NCBI GenBank assembly: GCA_045807745.1
Contig: JBJMGT010000015.1
Location: 496,001-560,000 of the forward strand
DNA from: QHXQ01 sp045807745
GTDB taxonomy: Bacteria > Acidobacteriota > Blastocatellia > Pyrinomonadales > Pyrinomonadaceae
Reading direction: 5' to 3'
DNA: 64,000 nucleotides
Shown here: piece after piece, positions 25,938 through 34,259 of the stretch
Layout of the letters: each line of letters begins with the position of its first letter
Position numbering within the stretch: the first letter of the stretch is position 1
Position numbers and translations under genes: made by a program
The notes under the pieces: generated by a model
Told to the model about the DNA's origin: nothing
The model's input: only the letters and a program-made list of their open reading frames with translations
Databases searched by the model: none

Positions 25938-27875
25938 TTATTTTTCTAACAGCGCGCCCTCCTCGTAGGCACTGACTAGTCGTTCGAGCGCATCGAGGCG
26001 CTGGCGTAGCGCCGCCCCTTCTTCAGTATCGGCGATGAGGCGCGGGCGTTCGTAGGCGCGCACGGTGGTGACTTTCGGCACGATGTCTGCGCCGGCCGTG
26101 ATCGCGTCGGCGATGGACTCGAAGTGATGGTGCTCGGCGAGCGCGACGCGTTCCGGCGCGAGGATGAGCGTGTAGCCCCGGTCGCCGTAGGCTTCTGAGA
26201 AAGCGCCGTCGATTGTCACAGCGCCACCGCCCTGCTTCACCGGCTCTTCGCCCTTCTCCACTTTCACGGGCACGTGCCCGTTCACAATCAGCCCCTGCGC
26301 TGTGACACCGAACTCGGCGCACACGCGGCGACAAAACTCCGCATCGTGGATTAACTTGAAGTACGCATTCTTATGCTCCTTGCGCGCCTCTTTGTCGGCG
26401 ACGAAATAGCTCTCGAACGTCGCCATGCGATCCTTGCCAAAGAGGGGCGAGCACGCGCCCGTCCACAGATACCACAACCAGTCTGCGTCGGTATCGGCCG
26501 TCTGCGCGCCCTTGCGAAACGCGCGTCGCACGACCAAGTCAAACGCATCGAATAGCTCACGCCCCGCCCGCGCTTGGCCGTCCACTTCGTGCGACAAGAA
26601 CGCGCCCTGCTCGTCCACCGGCACGCAGCCGTGAAAGATGAGCGCCTGATCGCGCCGCAGCCACATCGCACCGTGCCGCACGAGGAACGACATGTGCTCC
26701 CACAGCCGACTGCTGGAGACGAAGGACTGGCGCAGCCGAGCCATGCAGACGCGCTCATCCGCCGACAGCGCGTAAGGATCGGCGGGATCGATTGTGGGCA
26801 GATAAGCGTCGAGCAACGGGTAGACGTTCCCGCCGATCTCGACCGTCTGCTCCGCGAAGTTGATCCGGTGCAACAGGTTGCGTTCTTCAAAGCCCCACTC
26901 CGGATGCCGCCGGCTCGTCTGCCCTTCGAGCTTAAACTGCATAATGGCGATGGCCTTCTGCATCCGCGCCATCAGCAGATCATCACGCAGCCCCGTGCCC
27001 TTCGTCTTGAAACACTCGGCCGGGTCGTCCGCGTAAACCGTGCGCGCAAGTTTTTCGAGCGGCGTGATAATGAGACCGTAACCTTCTTCCAACTGCGAGA
27101 GGCGGCGATAACGCAAAGAGATGCGCAGCACCGTCGCGATCAGCGCCTCCTGCCCCAGACACGCGCCCATCCACGAGGCGTCGTGGTTGCCCCAAGTGAA
27201 CGCGACGTGCGGTTGCTCTTGCAGGTAATCGATCACTTTATCGACGCGCGGCCCGCGGTCGCCCAGATCACCGGCAACGATCAACTCCGCCACCGACAGA
27301 TCGCGCACCAGCCGCGAGGCGGCGCGCACGGCCGCTAAATCCTGATCGTGCGCCGCGAGCGCGTCGATCATCGCGTCGATGTAAGCCGTGCGGCCCGTGA
27401 TCGGCTCGTCGTGTAATTCTTCAAATAATTCGTCGAATTCAACCGGCAGCAAACGCGCCACGTGCTCATGTCGGTAGTTGCGCGCCAACTCGCGCATGAT
27501 CTCGAACTGCCAACGTAGCGTGCGCCGCACCCAGTCGCCGCGCCCGGCCGGGTCGCGCAAAGACTCGCGGTGTAGCTCCATGTACTCGCGCGGATAATAG
27601 AGCGCCGCGAGCAGGTCTTGTTGGGCCTCATCCGATAAGTGATCTTTGAACAATCTGTTGACCATCGGGCGCAGACTGCCCGACGCATTGTTGATGATGT
27701 GGCGCAGCTTCTTGTACTCGCCATGCACGTCGCTGACAACATGTATAACGCCCTTGGGGAGCGACAGCGCGGCCCGTAGCCCTGCGACCTCGGCCAGCGC
27801 AGCGCCGGCAGTCGGATAGTTCTCCGCGAGTGCGTTCAGCAACGTCATGTCCGAGCCGTTTATTGAAGCTGGCAT
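25938..27875 (-). CDS. fbp: Fructose-1,6-bisphosphatase, class III
   Basis: A 645-aa metallophosphoesterase that converts fructose 1,6-bisphosphate to fructose 6-phosphate, the size of the Bacillus-type (class III) enzyme and unrelated to classes I and II. Metal-site motifs are visible: VVSDVHGEYKKL (Asp49, His51), VAGDLGDRGPRVDKVIDYL and FTWGNHDASWMGA, with FHGCVPVDEQG and IVNGHVPVKVEKGEEPVKQGG further on. It is the last gene of the sugar-phosphate cluster and would return triose-derived carbon to hexose phosphate for recycling through the oxidative branch. No ribosome site is evident; the ATG at 27848 is an alternative start. Confidence 0.93.
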   Translation of the reverse strand: MPASINGSDMTLLNALAENYPTAGAALAEVAGLRAALSLPKGVIHVVSDVHGEYKKLRHIINNASGSLRPMVNRLFKDHLSDEAQQDLLAALYYPREYMELHRESLRDPAGRGDWVRRTLRWQFEIMRELARNYRHEHVARLLPVEFDELFEELHDEPITGRTAYIDAMIDALAAHDQDLAAVRAASRLVRDLSVAELIVAGDLGDRGPRVDKVIDYLQEQPHVAFTWGNHDASWMGACLGQEALIATVLRISLRYRRLSQLEEGYGLIITPLEKLARTVYADDPAECFKTKGTGLRDDLLMARMQKAIAIMQFKLEGQTSRRHPEWGFEERNLLHRINFAEQTVEIGGNVYPLLDAYLPTIDPADPYALSADERVCMARLRQSFVSSSRLWEHMSFLVRHGAMWLRRDQALIFHGCVPVDEQGAFLSHEVDGQARAGRELFDAFDLVVRRAFRKGAQTADTDADWLWYLWTGACSPLFGKDRMATFESYFVADKEARKEHKNAYFKLIHDAEFCRRVCAEFGVTAQGLIVNGHVPVKVEKGEEPVKQGGGAVTIDGAFSEAYGDRGYTLILAPERVALAEHHHFESIADAITAGADIVPKVTTVRAYERPRLIADTEEGAALRQRLDALERLVSAYEEGALLEK

Positions 27876-27891
27876 AGTTCAGTCGTCTTTC

Positions 27892-27972
27892 TGATTGCGG
27901 ATTGCGGATTGCGGATTAAAGAGACAGTTGCCTTTCTAATCCGCGATCCGAGTTCCGCAATCCGCAATCTCA
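27892..27972. repeat. Tandem-repeat hairpin between the glucosidase gene and fbp
   Basis: Three GATTGCG units on the left and complementary CGCAATC / CCGCAATCC units on the right around a central A+T-rich loop. It overlaps the final bases of neither gene. Confidence 0.6.
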
Positions 27973-30669
27973 TCATCGTCGCCATTCGTCTATCAGAGAC
28001 GCTACCAGTCCCGTCCAACCGGTCTGGTGCGCCGCGCCGAGACCCATGCCGGTGTCGCCGTGAAAGTATTCGTAGAAGAGAACGAGGTCGCGCCAGTGCG
28101 GATCGTCGTGAAACTTCTCGTACCAGCCGTGCGCGGGGCGACGCCCTTGTTCGTCGCGCGTGAAGATGCCGATCATGCGGTCGGCAAAGCCGCGCGCCAT
28201 CGCTTCGATGGTCACGGGCGGCTCGCCCTCGACCGAGCTTTTGATCTCGACCGCCGCGCCAAATGCCTTGCCGAGTTTGCGTAAAGATTCGATCATCAAG
28301 AAACTCGTCGGAAACCAGAGCGGCCCGCGCCAGTTCGAGTTGCCGCCTTTGAGCATGACGATTGATTCGGCCGGCTCATATCCGACGGTGTTATCGCCGA
28401 AGCTGAACGGGTGCTGCTCGTGATACTTCGACAGGCTGCGCAGGCCGTAGTCGGAACGGAACTCGCGCGGGTCCCAGATGCGTTCGAGTAGGTGGCGCAT
28501 CTGCTCTTCGTTGACGACGGCAAGCACATGGACGATCTTGCCGTCCTCACGTGTGACCGTCGTCACGCAACGCTGCACGAGGTCTTGCCGGTTCTTGAGA
28601 AACCAATGCAGGTTCGAGCGAAACTCAGGGAACGGCGCGATCCAATCCTCTTCCAGACGTTCGATGGCATAGAGCGGTATCAGCCCCACGAGCGAGCGCA
28701 CGCGAAACTTGTGAAACGAGCCGTCGGCGTAGCGCAGCACATCGTAGAAGAAGCCGTCGTGCTCGTCCCACAACTGATAGTTGCGGTTGCCCATGTGCTT
28801 CATCGCCGCGCCGACGTAGACGTAGTGCTGGAAGAACTTGGTCGCCAAGCCTTCGTAAGCCTTGTCCTCTTGCGCTAGTTCCAACGCGATGCGCATCAGA
28901 TTCAGACAGAACATGCCCATCCAACCGGTCGCGTCCGACTGTTCGAGCTTCGCGCCGTTCGGCAGCGGCGTGCTGCGATCAACGACGGTGATGTTATCCA
29001 ACCCAAGGAAGCCGCCCTCAAAGACGTTGTTCCCTTCACTATCTACCTTGTTGATCCACCAAGCGAAGTTGATCAGCAGCTTGTGGAAACATTTTTCGAG
29101 GAACAGCCGATCTGCTTTCCCCGACTGCACGCGATCCATGTTGTAGACGCGCCACACGGCCCACGCGTGCACGGGCGGGTTGAGATCGGAGAATTCCCAT
29201 TCGTAGGCCGGTATCTGCCCGTTCGGATGTTGGAACTGTTCGAAGAGCAACAGCCACAATTGCTCTTTCGCAAACTCCGCATCGACGACCGCGAGCGGCA
29301 CGCAATGAAAGGCCAAATCCCACGCTGCGAACCAAGGGTACTCCCACTTGTCCGGCATGGACATCACGCGCATCGAGTTCAGATGCTGCCAACGGAAGTT
29401 GCGTATGCGGCGACGCGATTCGGGCGGCGGGAAGCTAGGGTTGTCGCCGTTGAGCCAGACGCTCACGTCGTAGATGTAAATCTGTTTGCTCCACAGCATG
29501 CCGGCGAAGGCTTGGCGCTGGACACGCTTCTCGTCCTCAGTCGCTTGCGCCGGTTGAATGACGTTGTAATAATCGTCCGCATCGGCGCGGCGCTCGTTGA
29601 CGATGCGCTCAACATCAGCGAGCGGATCATCAAGTTGCTGATCAGACAGCCGCAGATGCAAGACGACCGAGCCGCCGGCCGGCACGTCGAGCTTGTAGTG
29701 ATAACACGCCTTCGTCCCTGTGCGCTCAGGGTTGATGCATTGCTCGCCTGTGATGACGTGTCGATGGAACGCATCCTTAACGTAGGGCTTGCGACTCGCC
29801 GCGCCCCAACCCCAGACGCGCGGCCCGTTCGTCTCGTTGTCCGTAAACAAAACTTCCGCGCCTTCGGCCGCGCCGTAGAGATAACGCGTGCCGAGTTGAT
29901 AGACGAACGGCAGCCCCTGCAACGGCCCCGTCGCATCATCTGAAGCTGCGAGACTAAACCAGTCATCACCCTTTGCTCCTTCACGGATGATCGGCTCCGG
30001 CGGTCTATCCTCGCCCCATGCTTCCGGCCTCCACGCCCAAGTGTTGCGAAACCAGAGGTGCGGCAGGACGTGGATCGGCGCATCGACGGGGCCGCGATTG
30101 AAGACCTCGATGCGGATGCAGATGTCTTCGGGCGTGGCCTTGGCATACTCGACCACGACATCAAAGTAACGATCCTCGTTGAAGACGCCGGTGTCCAACA
30201 ACTCGTATTCCGGCATGTTGCGCCCACGCCGCGCACCGTTCTCCTGAATCAGTTGGGCGTAAGGAAACTCCGCCTGCGGATACTTGTACAGATATTTCAT
30301 GTACGAGTGCGTCGGTGTCGAGTCGAGATAGAAGTAATACTCTTTCCCGTCCTCGCCGTGATTCGCTTCGTTCGAGACGACGCCAAAGACGCGCTCCTTT
30401 AAGACGGGGTCGCGCCCGTTCCAGAGCGCCAACGCAAAGCAGAGCAGTTGATACCGGTCGCAGATCGCGGCTAGCCCATCCTCGCCCCAGCGATAGGCCT
30501 TCGAGCGCGCCAGATCGTGCGGGAAGTAGTCCCAAGCATTTCCGTCCGCGCTATAGTCCTCGCGCACAGTGCCCCAAGCCCGCTCCGACACATATGGGCC
30601 CCAGCGCCGCCAAGGTGGAATCGGCGTCGTGTATGGCTCGCGCAAACGTTCTTGTTCTTTAGTTGCCAT
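27973..30669 (-). CDS. GH63/MGH1-like glucosidase
   Basis: A large cytoplasmic (alpha/alpha)6-barrel glycoside hydrolase of 898 aa. Its N-terminus (PPWRRWGPYVSERAWGTVREDYS) and segments such as GNAWDYFPHDLARSKAYRWGEDGLA and RGPLWFPTSFLMIESL are typical of bacterial proteins annotated as glucosidases of the GH63/mannosylglycerate hydrolase-like group. Acidic residues suited to catalysis occur in WDLAFHCVPLA and YEYFHGDTGMGLGAAHQTGWTGL. No signal peptide is seen. Its place in the cluster with glucokinase and zwf suggests it releases glucose from an internal glycoside (for example glucosylglycerate or a storage sugar) to feed the pathway. The substrate is inferred. Confidence 0.8.
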   Translation of the reverse strand: MATKEQERLREPYTTPIPPWRRWGPYVSERAWGTVREDYSADGNAWDYFPHDLARSKAYRWGEDGLAAICDRYQLLCFALALWNGRDPVLKERVFGVVSNEANHGEDGKEYYFYLDSTPTHSYMKYLYKYPQAEFPYAQLIQENGARRGRNMPEYELLDTGVFNEDRYFDVVVEYAKATPEDICIRIEVFNRGPVDAPIHVLPHLWFRNTWAWRPEAWGEDRPPEPIIREGAKGDDWFSLAASDDATGPLQGLPFVYQLGTRYLYGAAEGAEVLFTDNETNGPRVWGWGAASRKPYVKDAFHRHVITGEQCINPERTGTKACYHYKLDVPAGGSVVLHLRLSDQQLDDPLADVERIVNERRADADDYYNVIQPAQATEDEKRVQRQAFAGMLWSKQIYIYDVSVWLNGDNPSFPPPESRRRIRNFRWQHLNSMRVMSMPDKWEYPWFAAWDLAFHCVPLAVVDAEFAKEQLWLLLFEQFQHPNGQIPAYEWEFSDLNPPVHAWAVWRVYNMDRVQSGKADRLFLEKCFHKLLINFAWWINKVDSEGNNVFEGGFLGLDNITVVDRSTPLPNGAKLEQSDATGWMGMFCLNLMRIALELAQEDKAYEGLATKFFQHYVYVGAAMKHMGNRNYQLWDEHDGFFYDVLRYADGSFHKFRVRSLVGLIPLYAIERLEEDWIAPFPEFRSNLHWFLKNRQDLVQRCVTTVTREDGKIVHVLAVVNEEQMRHLLERIWDPREFRSDYGLRSLSKYHEQHPFSFGDNTVGYEPAESIVMLKGGNSNWRGPLWFPTSFLMIESLRKLGKAFGAAVEIKSSVEGEPPVTIEAMARGFADRMIGIFTRDEQGRRPAHGWYEKFHDDPHWRDLVLFYEYFHGDTGMGLGAAHQTGWTGLVASLIDEWRR

Positions 30670-30734
30670 GTAAGTGTTGGTGATCGAAGTTGAGTCGTTC
30701 CACTAGAACGGATTGGTTCTGTGCCTAACTATTT

Positions 30735-30832
30735 CTCACGCAAAGGCGCAAAGACGCAAAGAAAAGGACGCAAAGAGAACTATTGAACTGCTTTGCGTCT
30801 CTACTTTGCGTCTTTGTGCCTTTGCGTGAGCT
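30735..30832. repeat. Tandem-repeat hairpin upstream of the glucosidase gene
   Basis: The left arm has CGCAAAG units (CTCACGCAAAGGCGCAAAGA) and the right arm the complement (TTTGTGCCTTTGCGTGAG); about 40 of 45 positions can pair. It lies between rpiB and the glucosidase gene, both on the minus strand. Confidence 0.65.
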
Positions 30833-30861
30833 TTACGCACGCACATCTCAAGTTGGTTACG

Positions 30862-31320
30862 TCAGTCGGCCCGTGCTTCGTCTAGCTTCGTCAACTTCTC
30901 GACGCGCTCTTGGTGGCGACCGCCGGCAAATTCCGTCTCCATGAAGACGCGGATCATGCGTGCGGCTTCATCGGGCGGAATGAAGCGCGCGCCGATGCAG
31001 AGCACGTTGGCATCGTTGTGCTGGCGGGCCAGCCGTGCCGTGTCTTCGTTCCAACAGAGCGCCGCGCGCACGCCCGGCACTTTGTTCGCGGCAATCGAGA
31101 TACCGATGCCGGAGCCGCAGATGACGACGCCGCGATCCACTTCGCCGCTGACGACCGCCCGTCCTACCGCCGCGCCGAAGTCCGGATAGTCCACACTGTC
31201 AAGACTGTTCGTGCCTTTATCATCAATTTCTAACCCTAGCGCCGCGATCTCGCGCTTCGCCTGCTCCTTCGCCTCAAAGCCGGCGTGGTCACTGCCGATA
31301 GCGATCTTTGTCGGTTTCAT
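30862..31320 (-). CDS. rpiB: Ribose 5-phosphate isomerase B
   Basis: 152 aa from the ATG at 31320 (MKPTKIAIGSDHAG), the normal RpiB length; the longer open frame to 31365 overlaps the upstream gene and lacks similarity. It interconverts ribulose 5-phosphate and ribose 5-phosphate. GSDHAGFEAK and GVVICGSGIGISIAANKVPGVRAAL carry the phosphate-binding and catalytic Cys regions, and CWNEDTARLARQHNDANVLCIGARF is typical. It belongs to the non-oxidative branch of the pathway encoded around it. The end EERVEKLTKLDEARAD is normal. Confidence 0.94.
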   Translation of the reverse strand: MKPTKIAIGSDHAGFEAKEQAKREIAALGLEIDDKGTNSLDSVDYPDFGAAVGRAVVSGEVDRGVVICGSGIGISIAANKVPGVRAALCWNEDTARLARQHNDANVLCIGARFIPPDEAARMIRVFMETEFAGGRHQERVEKLTKLDEARAD

Positions 31321-31328
31321 AATTTTAT

Positions 31329-32072
31329 CTATAGCTTCGCTGTGGCCGCCTTGTCGGTGAACCATTCGAGCATGCCGTCGATGGGTTTGATCAGTTGCGA
31401 GGGCAGACGCTCCGGCTCGCTTGGGCCCTTTAAGACTTCCGGCAGACGGTCGGCCTTGCCCGCGCCGGTGACGATGAACATCACATGGCGCGCATGATTA
31501 ATGGCGGGCGCGGTCAACGTGATGCGGAAGGTGTCGAACTTCTCGACCCAGTTGGCCGTGACCCAAGCCTGCTCTTCGCTGAGCGCGCGCGAGCCGGGAA
31601 AGAGCGAGGCCGTGTGCCCGTCGTCCCCCATGCCGAGCATGATGAGATCGAACGCGGGCCAGTGTGCGCCATCGAAGAACTCGCGCAACTCGTCTTCGTA
31701 AAGCCGAGCGTTGGCGACGGCGTCGCCTTCGCCGACCATGCGATGCACATTCTCTATCGGCAGCATGACGTGTGTGAGCAGAGCTTCGCGCGCCATACGA
31801 TAGTTACTGTCGTGATGATCGGGCGGGACGCTGCGCTCGTCGCCAAAGAAGATGTGGACGTGTGGCCAAGCGATCTGCGGATTGAACTCATCACTTGCCA
31901 GCAGCTCGTAGACGCGTTTCGGCGTCGAGCCGCCCGCGAGCGCGACGCTAAAACTGCCGCGCGCGTTAATGCTCTCGTGGGCCAAGTCAACAAAGCGGCG
32001 CGTGGCGGCACGTGCGACCGCTTCGCTGTCATCAAAAATGTGGATGTTGGATTTGCCTTCGGGGCTGGACAT
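31329..32072 (-). CDS. pgl: 6-Phosphogluconolactonase
   Basis: 247 aa. It hydrolyses 6-phosphogluconolactone, the product of Zwf, to 6-phosphogluconate. Family segments are FSVALAGGSTPKRVYELLA, VHIFFGDERSVPPDHHDSNYRMARE and FDLIMLGMGDDGHTASLFPGS. The start at 32072 (MSSPEGKS) is chosen because AGGTGAG lies five bases upstream; the open frame continues to 32135 but would overlap glk by about 60 bases. The ribosome site overlaps the glk stop, so the two genes are coupled. Confidence 0.93.
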   Translation of the reverse strand: MSSPEGKSNIHIFDDSEAVARAATRRFVDLAHESINARGSFSVALAGGSTPKRVYELLASDEFNPQIAWPHVHIFFGDERSVPPDHHDSNYRMAREALLTHVMLPIENVHRMVGEGDAVANARLYEDELREFFDGAHWPAFDLIMLGMGDDGHTASLFPGSRALSEEQAWVTANWVEKFDTFRITLTAPAINHARHVMFIVTGAGKADRLPEVLKGPSEPERLPSQLIKPIDGMLEWFTDKAATAKL

Positions 32073-32076
32073 CTGC

Positions 32077-33063
32077 TCACCTGCTGTTGTTATAGGCGCA
32101 ACGCGCCGCGCCGTAGAGTGCGGTCTTGTCGTCAAGGATGATGTGGACGGGGATCGAGCCGACGAGCGCCGACATGCGCCCTTTGTCTTGGAACGCTTTC
32201 ATAAAAGTGCCGTCTTTCAACTTCTCGATAATCTTGGGCGCGACACCGCCGCCGATATAGAGACCGCCGGCTGACTTGAACGTCAGCGCCAGATTGCCGG
32301 CGGCTGCGCCGTAGATTTGGACAAACAGATCGAGCGCCTTGACCGCGATCTCAGCTTTGTTCCCCAACGCCGCTTTCGAGACGGCCGCAGTCTTGTCGCC
32401 GCCCGCGATCTCGGCCGCCAACCATTCCGGCTCTTCGGCGCGCTTCGTGTCGCGCAGGAAGCTGTAGATGTTGTAGAGACCGGGGCCCGAAAGCGCGCGC
32501 TCATAGCTGACGTGCCCGTTGAACTTCTCTGTCAGATAGCGCAGTAGGTCGATCTCAATCTCGTCGCTCGGTGCGAAATCGGCGTGCCCGCCTTCTGAGG
32601 CCATGGGGCGATAGGTGCGCCCATCCCAGAAGATGCCGGCCATGCCGAGGCCCGTCCCGGCCGCGATGAGCGCGCGATGACCGGGCTGCGCCGAAGCGCC
32701 TTCGTTGAGCGTGAAGAGTTGTTGCGCCTGCAAGCCTTCAATGCCGTAAGCGGTCGCCTCCAGATCGTTGATCAGATCGACGCGCGCGACGCCGATGGTG
32801 CCCGCGAGTTTTTCCGAGTCCACCACCCAGGCGAGGTTCGGCGTCTCGACGCGCCCGCCCACGACGGGGCCGGCGATGCCGAAACAAGAGAACTGCACGT
32901 CGGCCGGGTTGGCCGCAATGTACTCGCCGACGATGGCGTCGAGCGAGTCGTATTGCTTGGACGGAAAACTTTTTTGGTTGATGGGCGTGCCGAGTTTCTG
33001 CGCGTCCGGTTCAAAGAGGGCGACGTTGGTTTTTGTGCCGCCGATGTCTCCAGCCAGAATCAT
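32077..33063 (-). CDS. glk: Glucokinase (ROK-unrelated Glk family)
   Basis: A 328-aa ATP-dependent glucokinase of the Glk (E. coli-type) family. DIGGTKTNVALFEP is the phosphate-binding start, CFGIAGPVVGGRVETPNLAWVVD contains the sugar-binding region, LINDLEATAYGI carries the catalytic Asp, and AAGTGLGMAGI follows. EGGHADFAPSDEIEIDLLRYL is a Glk hallmark. A good ribosome site (AAGGAAG) precedes the ATG at 33063. It supplies glucose 6-phosphate to Zwf, encoded two genes upstream. Confidence 0.94.
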   Translation of the reverse strand: MILAGDIGGTKTNVALFEPDAQKLGTPINQKSFPSKQYDSLDAIVGEYIAANPADVQFSCFGIAGPVVGGRVETPNLAWVVDSEKLAGTIGVARVDLINDLEATAYGIEGLQAQQLFTLNEGASAQPGHRALIAAGTGLGMAGIFWDGRTYRPMASEGGHADFAPSDEIEIDLLRYLTEKFNGHVSYERALSGPGLYNIYSFLRDTKRAEEPEWLAAEIAGGDKTAAVSKAALGNKAEIAVKALDLFVQIYGAAAGNLALTFKSAGGLYIGGGVAPKIIEKLKDGTFMKAFQDKGRMSALVGSIPVHIILDDKTALYGAARCAYNNSR

Positions 33064-33090
33064 GATCTTCCTTGTGGTCTGTGATGTTGA

Positions 33091-34254
33091 CTAACGTTGC
33101 GCGAGCGCGGCGAGAAAATGCGCCGCCGCGTCCACCGTGGCCTCATAGATTTTATCCCGATTGCGAAAGCCCAACTCGCGACTGAGCCGCTGCCCCTCGG
33201 ACTTCTGTTCGTAAGCGAGCACGCGTTCGATCTCGTGCGTGTCGCTCAGACGCGCTTGGGTTTCGAGTTTCGTGCCCGTCTCGTTCATGCTGACAGAGAA
33301 TGCTGCGTCGCCCGCGCGCAAGGTTAAAGCAGCCAGCAGCCCATCGTGCCCGGCCCGATCGACGGCAGCGCGAAATTCAACATTGACCGTCCGCCCGCCC
33401 AGCGCTTGCGCGGTGAAATGTTTGGCGTCACCTTCGACGCGTGGGGTGTCGCCTAAGAACTGCCAGCCGAGCCGCGACGCGAGCCAGCCGACCACGAGCG
33501 ATGCCTGCGCCGCGATCTGATCGGGCGCCACGTCGGGCGGATCGTATTCGGCTATGACCGTGTCGATCTGATCAAGCAGCGGCCGGTATTCGGCCACGTC
33601 CCAGAAGCTGGCGAGCAGCGTGCGCCAAGCGGTCAGGCGGCCCCAGTTGAGATCGCTGACCAGCATGTGTTGGGCGTCGGTGCGAATCATCTCGGCGAGC
33701 CGCAAGAGGTCTTCGTGCGGATGATCGAACGCGAGCGAATCGATGACGACGCGATCCGAGAGACCAACCAACCGGCTAAACAGCTTATCCTCGTAGTGCG
33801 GTATATCTTTCCACCAGAGAAAGACCGGCACGTCCGGCACGAGCAGCGGCTCGATGGCGGTCGAAGCCGTTTCAAGCGCGCTGCCGCTGGCTTCAATCGT
33901 GATCTGCTCGCCGCAGACCTGCTTCGCGCCTTTGCCGGACACCTGACAGCGCGTCGAAACGTAAGCTTCGAGTTTCGCGTCAGTCGAGTCGCGATCAGCG
34001 ACGAGCAGGATGGCACGGCTCGGCGTCTGTTCGGTCACGTCGTCGAGCAGCTTATCGACCTCCGCGCGATCCTCTTGGTGCGCCGCGTACACGACGAGGT
34101 TCAAAACGCAGACGCGCGTCACACCCGCTTCCGATGTCGTGCCGTCTTCATTTGTGGCCGGCAGCCACATCGCGGCGAGTTCCTTCTCCAGCTTGCCGAC
34201 ATCGACGCCGGCAACGGAAACGGCCGCAGTGCTTTCGTGTGTTTGAGTTTCCAT
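33091..34254 (-). CDS. opcA: Glucose-6-phosphate dehydrogenase assembly protein OpcA
   Basis: About 387 aa, with segments such as RVCVLNLVVYAAHQED, LVPDVPVFLWWKDIPHYEDKLFSRLVGLSDRVVIDS and WGRLTAWRTLLASFWD that are typical of OpcA. In cyanobacteria and actinobacteria OpcA promotes assembly or activation of Zwf. Its place immediately after zwf supports that role here. The start is taken at the ATG 34254 (METQTHES) rather than the frame end at 34323, which would overlap zwf by 60 bases. No clear ribosome site is present. Confidence 0.88.
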   Translation of the reverse strand: METQTHESTAAVSVAGVDVGKLEKELAAMWLPATNEDGTTSEAGVTRVCVLNLVVYAAHQEDRAEVDKLLDDVTEQTPSRAILLVADRDSTDAKLEAYVSTRCQVSGKGAKQVCGEQITIEASGSALETASTAIEPLLVPDVPVFLWWKDIPHYEDKLFSRLVGLSDRVVIDSLAFDHPHEDLLRLAEMIRTDAQHMLVSDLNWGRLTAWRTLLASFWDVAEYRPLLDQIDTVIAEYDPPDVAPDQIAAQASLVVGWLASRLGWQFLGDTPRVEGDAKHFTAQALGGRTVNVEFRAAVDRAGHDGLLAALTLRAGDAAFSVSMNETGTKLETQARLSDTHEIERVLAYEQKSEGQRLSRELGFRNRDKIYEATVDAAAHFLAALAQR

Positions 34255-34259
34255 GACTG

